Source: Prolixibacteraceae bacterium (GTDB lineage Bacteria; Bacteroidota; Bacteroidia; Bacteroidales; Prolixibacteraceae). From it: a DNA stretch of 64,000 bases. How positions within the stretch are numbered: the first letter of the stretch is position 1; every line of letters begins with the position of its first letter. The position numbers and the translations under genes are program-made. The stretch is taken from positions 1-64,000 of the forward strand of contig JAQUIJ010000024.1 in the NCBI GenBank assembly GCA_028683385.1. The letters run 5' to 3'. Shown here in pieces: positions 61,945 to 64,000 of the stretch. The notes under the pieces are model-generated. The model was not told where the DNA came from, ran no database searches, and worked only from the letters and a program-made list of their open reading frames with translations.

Positions 61945-64000
61945 ATGAAAATCATCAAACCTCGAATCAATGTTTCTCGGTTAACTGTTTTGAGTTTCTT
62001 TATGGGACTCGTGGCCACTGGCTTATTTGCTCAACAAGTTGTTCAACCAGTTTTAGAACATCGTAGTGTTAGCATCCTGAAAGTAGATAATCTCGAATTT
62101 AAGGATCTCAACAAGAATGGCAAGTTGGATAAATACGAAGATTGGCGTTTATCGCCTGAAGAAAGAAGCGCTGATCTTTTGTCAAAAATGTCAGTTGAAG
62201 AAAAGGCTGGCTTTATGCTTATCAATACGGTCTCGATGATCGGAGCAAAAAAGGCTGAGGCAGAAGGTTTGGTTGCCAGCGATTTTAATGAAACAGGTGG
62301 TATGGCTCGCGGTGGTTTTGGTGAAGCGCCGGCAAATGGTGGTGCTGGTAGAACACAAACAACAACTGGAGCAACTGGTGTAGCCGGTGTTCTTGCGAAT
62401 ATGAGTGGAGGTGGAGGCGTAACCAAATTTGTAAAGGAATACAACAATCGTCATTTTATCTACCGAATGAACGAGAGTCCAAAAAATACAGCTGAATGGG
62501 CCAACAAATTACAGGCGCTGTGTGAAAGTCAACCTTTGGGTATTCCCGCATTAGTGGCATCAAATCCACGGAACAATATTACTGTCAATGCATCGCTTGG
62601 AACCAGTGCGGGCGCCACTATCTTTTCTGCATGGCCAGGAGAACTGGGTTTATCTGCCATGCGCGATCTGAAATTAACCAGAGAATTTGCTGATATCTCC
62701 CGTCAGGAATGGCTGGCAGTGGGATTACGAAAAGGTTATATGTATATGGCCGATTTGGCCACAGAACCGAGATGGTCTCGGGTAAACGGAACGTTTGGGG
62801 AAGATGCTGAATGGGTCGCTAAAATGATCACTGAAGTAATCTATGGTTTTCAGGGTGAAAAATTAAGCGCCAGTTCTGTTGCTTTAACGACCAAACATTT
62901 CCCGGGTGGTGGTTCAGGAGAAGATGGTCAGGATTCTCATTTTGAGTGGGGTAAAAAAGAAATCTATCCCGGCGGGATGTTTGAAAATAATCTGATTCCT
63001 TTCAAAGCGGCCATCAAAGCCGGCACTTCGTCTATGATGCCTTATTATTCGCTTCCTTCAGGCACCAAATATGAAGAGGTTGGTTTTGCCTTCAATAAAG
63101 GAGCTATTACAGACTTACTCCGGAATGAAATGGGATTCAAGGGTATTATTAACTCCGATACAGGTCCACTTACTGGCATGCCTTGGGGAGTAGAAAAGCT
63201 GACCAAACAAGAACGCTATAAAAAAGCTATTGAAGCCGGAGTAAATCTTTTCTCAGGAGAATCAGATCCGGCGATGCTGCTTGAAATCATTAAAAATGGA
63301 ATGGTTGATATGAGTTACATTGACAACTCTGTAATTCGGTTGTTAAAAGAGAAATTTGAAATGGGCTTGTTTGAAAATCCATATGTGGATGAAAATGCAG
63401 CCGAGAAAATTGTCAATAATGCGAAGTTCAAAGAAAGAGCTGATTTAGCACTTCGTAAATCAATTGTTTTGTTGGAAAATGAAACCAAGGCATTACCCGT
63501 TCAGGCAAAAACCAAAATCTATTTTGAGACTTATTCGAAAGGGCCTAAAGACAAGTTATCAGAACCTGGAGTTGTTTATAATACCAATGACAGCAACTAC
63601 CCTGTGACATTTGTAAATACTCCTGAAGAAGCAGATGTTTTGCTTTTATGGCTAGTACCTACTGGAAATTCGTTATTTGCTTCTACTGGAGCACCTGTTT
63701 CCATTTCATTGTCAAAATGTTCTGTGGATGTGGATTATGTGAACAGGCTGACGGCTAAAAAACCAACCATCTTAGTTGTGAATTACACCAATCCATGGGT
63801 GATCGATGAGATTTACAATGACCAGAGCAAAAGCAACTTTAAAGCTGTTTTGGCAACATTCGGAACTACCCAAGACGCACTTTTGGATGTGGTAACCGGA
63901 AAGTTTAACCCGACCGGAAAAATGCCTTTTTCCACACCCATTTCTGACGAAGCAGTTACGAATCAAAAAGAAGATGTGCCCGGTTACCTGGAAGGAAAGG
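61945..64000 (+). CDS. Glycoside hydrolase family 3 protein (3' end outside the window)
   Basis: From ATG 61945 the frame stays open to the window edge (685 codons). A signal peptide (LTVLSFFMGLVATGLFAQ) is followed by a calcium-loop-like segment (DLNKNGKLDKYEDW). The GH3 N-domain has LSKMSVEEKAGFML, TKHFPGGGSG and the nucleophile region GFKGIINSDTGPLTG (Asp). The GH3 C-domain begins RKSIVLLENETKALPV. An unusual Gly/Ala/Thr-rich insert (about 112-155, ARGGFGEAPANGG) interrupts the N-domain. Likely a secreted beta-glucosidase or related enzyme. It is long and incomplete, so it is easily missed by ORF callers that need a stop codon. Confidence 0.88.
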   Translation, partial: MKIIKPRINVSRLTVLSFFMGLVATGLFAQQVVQPVLEHRSVSILKVDNLEFKDLNKNGKLDKYEDWRLSPEERSADLLSKMSVEEKAGFMLINTVSMIGAKKAEAEGLVASDFNETGGMARGGFGEAPANGGAGRTQTTTGATGVAGVLANMSGGGGVTKFVKEYNNRHFIYRMNESPKNTAEWANKLQALCESQPLGIPALVASNPRNNITVNASLGTSAGATIFSAWPGELGLSAMRDLKLTREFADISRQEWLAVGLRKGYMYMADLATEPRWSRVNGTFGEDAEWVAKMITEVIYGFQGEKLSASSVALTTKHFPGGGSGEDGQDSHFEWGKKEIYPGGMFENNLIPFKAAIKAGTSSMMPYYSLPSGTKYEEVGFAFNKGAITDLLRNEMGFKGIINSDTGPLTGMPWGVEKLTKQERYKKAIEAGVNLFSGESDPAMLLEIIKNGMVDMSYIDNSVIRLLKEKFEMGLFENPYVDENAAEKIVNNAKFKERADLALRKSIVLLENETKALPVQAKTKIYFETYSKGPKDKLSEPGVVYNTNDSNYPVTFVNTPEEADVLLLWLVPTGNSLFASTGAPVSISLSKCSVDVDYVNRLTAKKPTILVVNYTNPWVIDEIYNDQSKSNFKAVLATFGTTQDALLDVVTGKFNPTGKMPFSTPISDEAVTNQKEDVPGYLEGK

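Overview
The window comes from an AT-rich Bacteroidota chromosome, probably Bacteroidales/Marinilabiliales-like. The evidence is a type IX secretion C-terminal domain, lipoproteins with an SC lipobox, FISUMP and InlB-type surface domains, Bacteroidota-style -7 boxes (TAnnTTTG), a general lack of Shine-Dalgarno sites, a Bacteroidota-type ECF sigma factor and a DUF5916 protein. No rRNA or CRISPR array is present.

Layout. (1) 1-1447: an open tail of an unidentified gene (perhaps a transposase), then the 3' remnant of an M1 aminopeptidase gene. (2) 1448-37322: a tRNA-Ala(GGC) gene interrupted in its anticodon loop by about 35.8 kb of integrated DNA. The 5' half is at 1448-1486 and the displaced 3' half at 37277-37322. 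One intact tRNA-Ala gene sits inside, at 26414-26487. The simplest reading is two tandem integrative elements sharing the core TTGACTGGCAG: element A (1487-26452, integrase at 5.7-7.0 kb) and element B (26453-37287, integrase beside its right end).

Element A carries int/xis, a DUF6291 protein, a ParB-like/DNA methyltransferase fusion, a zinc-finger protein of unknown function, and an R-M-like set: a PLD nuclease-SNF2 helicase, an Eco57I-type methyltransferase split by a frameshift, and a DUF3800 protein. It also has a serine recombinase, a DUF4268 nuclease facing a possible caspase-like protein, and three FG-GAP/VCBS surface proteins. A palindrome CGTTTA-N4-TAAACG recurs only in this element and its flanking repeat. 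Element B carries four exported or lipoprotein cargo genes, an eight-copy CACGTG iteron-like array, a VRR-NUC remnant, a divergent family-A DNA polymerase palm protein, an HTH protein and an integrase. No relaxase or conjugation genes were seen in either element.

(3) 37.3-64 kb: ordinary chromosome. A lactate locus (lactate permease, FAD/Fe-S D-lactate dehydrogenase, outer-membrane protein) is followed by a two-component system whose regulator is sigma54-dependent. The permease promoter region has a sigma54-like -24/-12 element and upstream TGGAAC/GTTCCA palindromes, so this regulator probably controls the operon. Next come a 7TM-type sensor kinase, a DUF5916 protein, a hexokinase, an SDF-family symporter, an MBL-hydrolase remnant, a Tat-exported Gfo/Idh/MocA oxidoreductase, a DUF3810 protein, a membrane-tethered winged-helix regulator with a LamG domain, an ECF sigma factor and a GH3 glycosidase that runs off the window.
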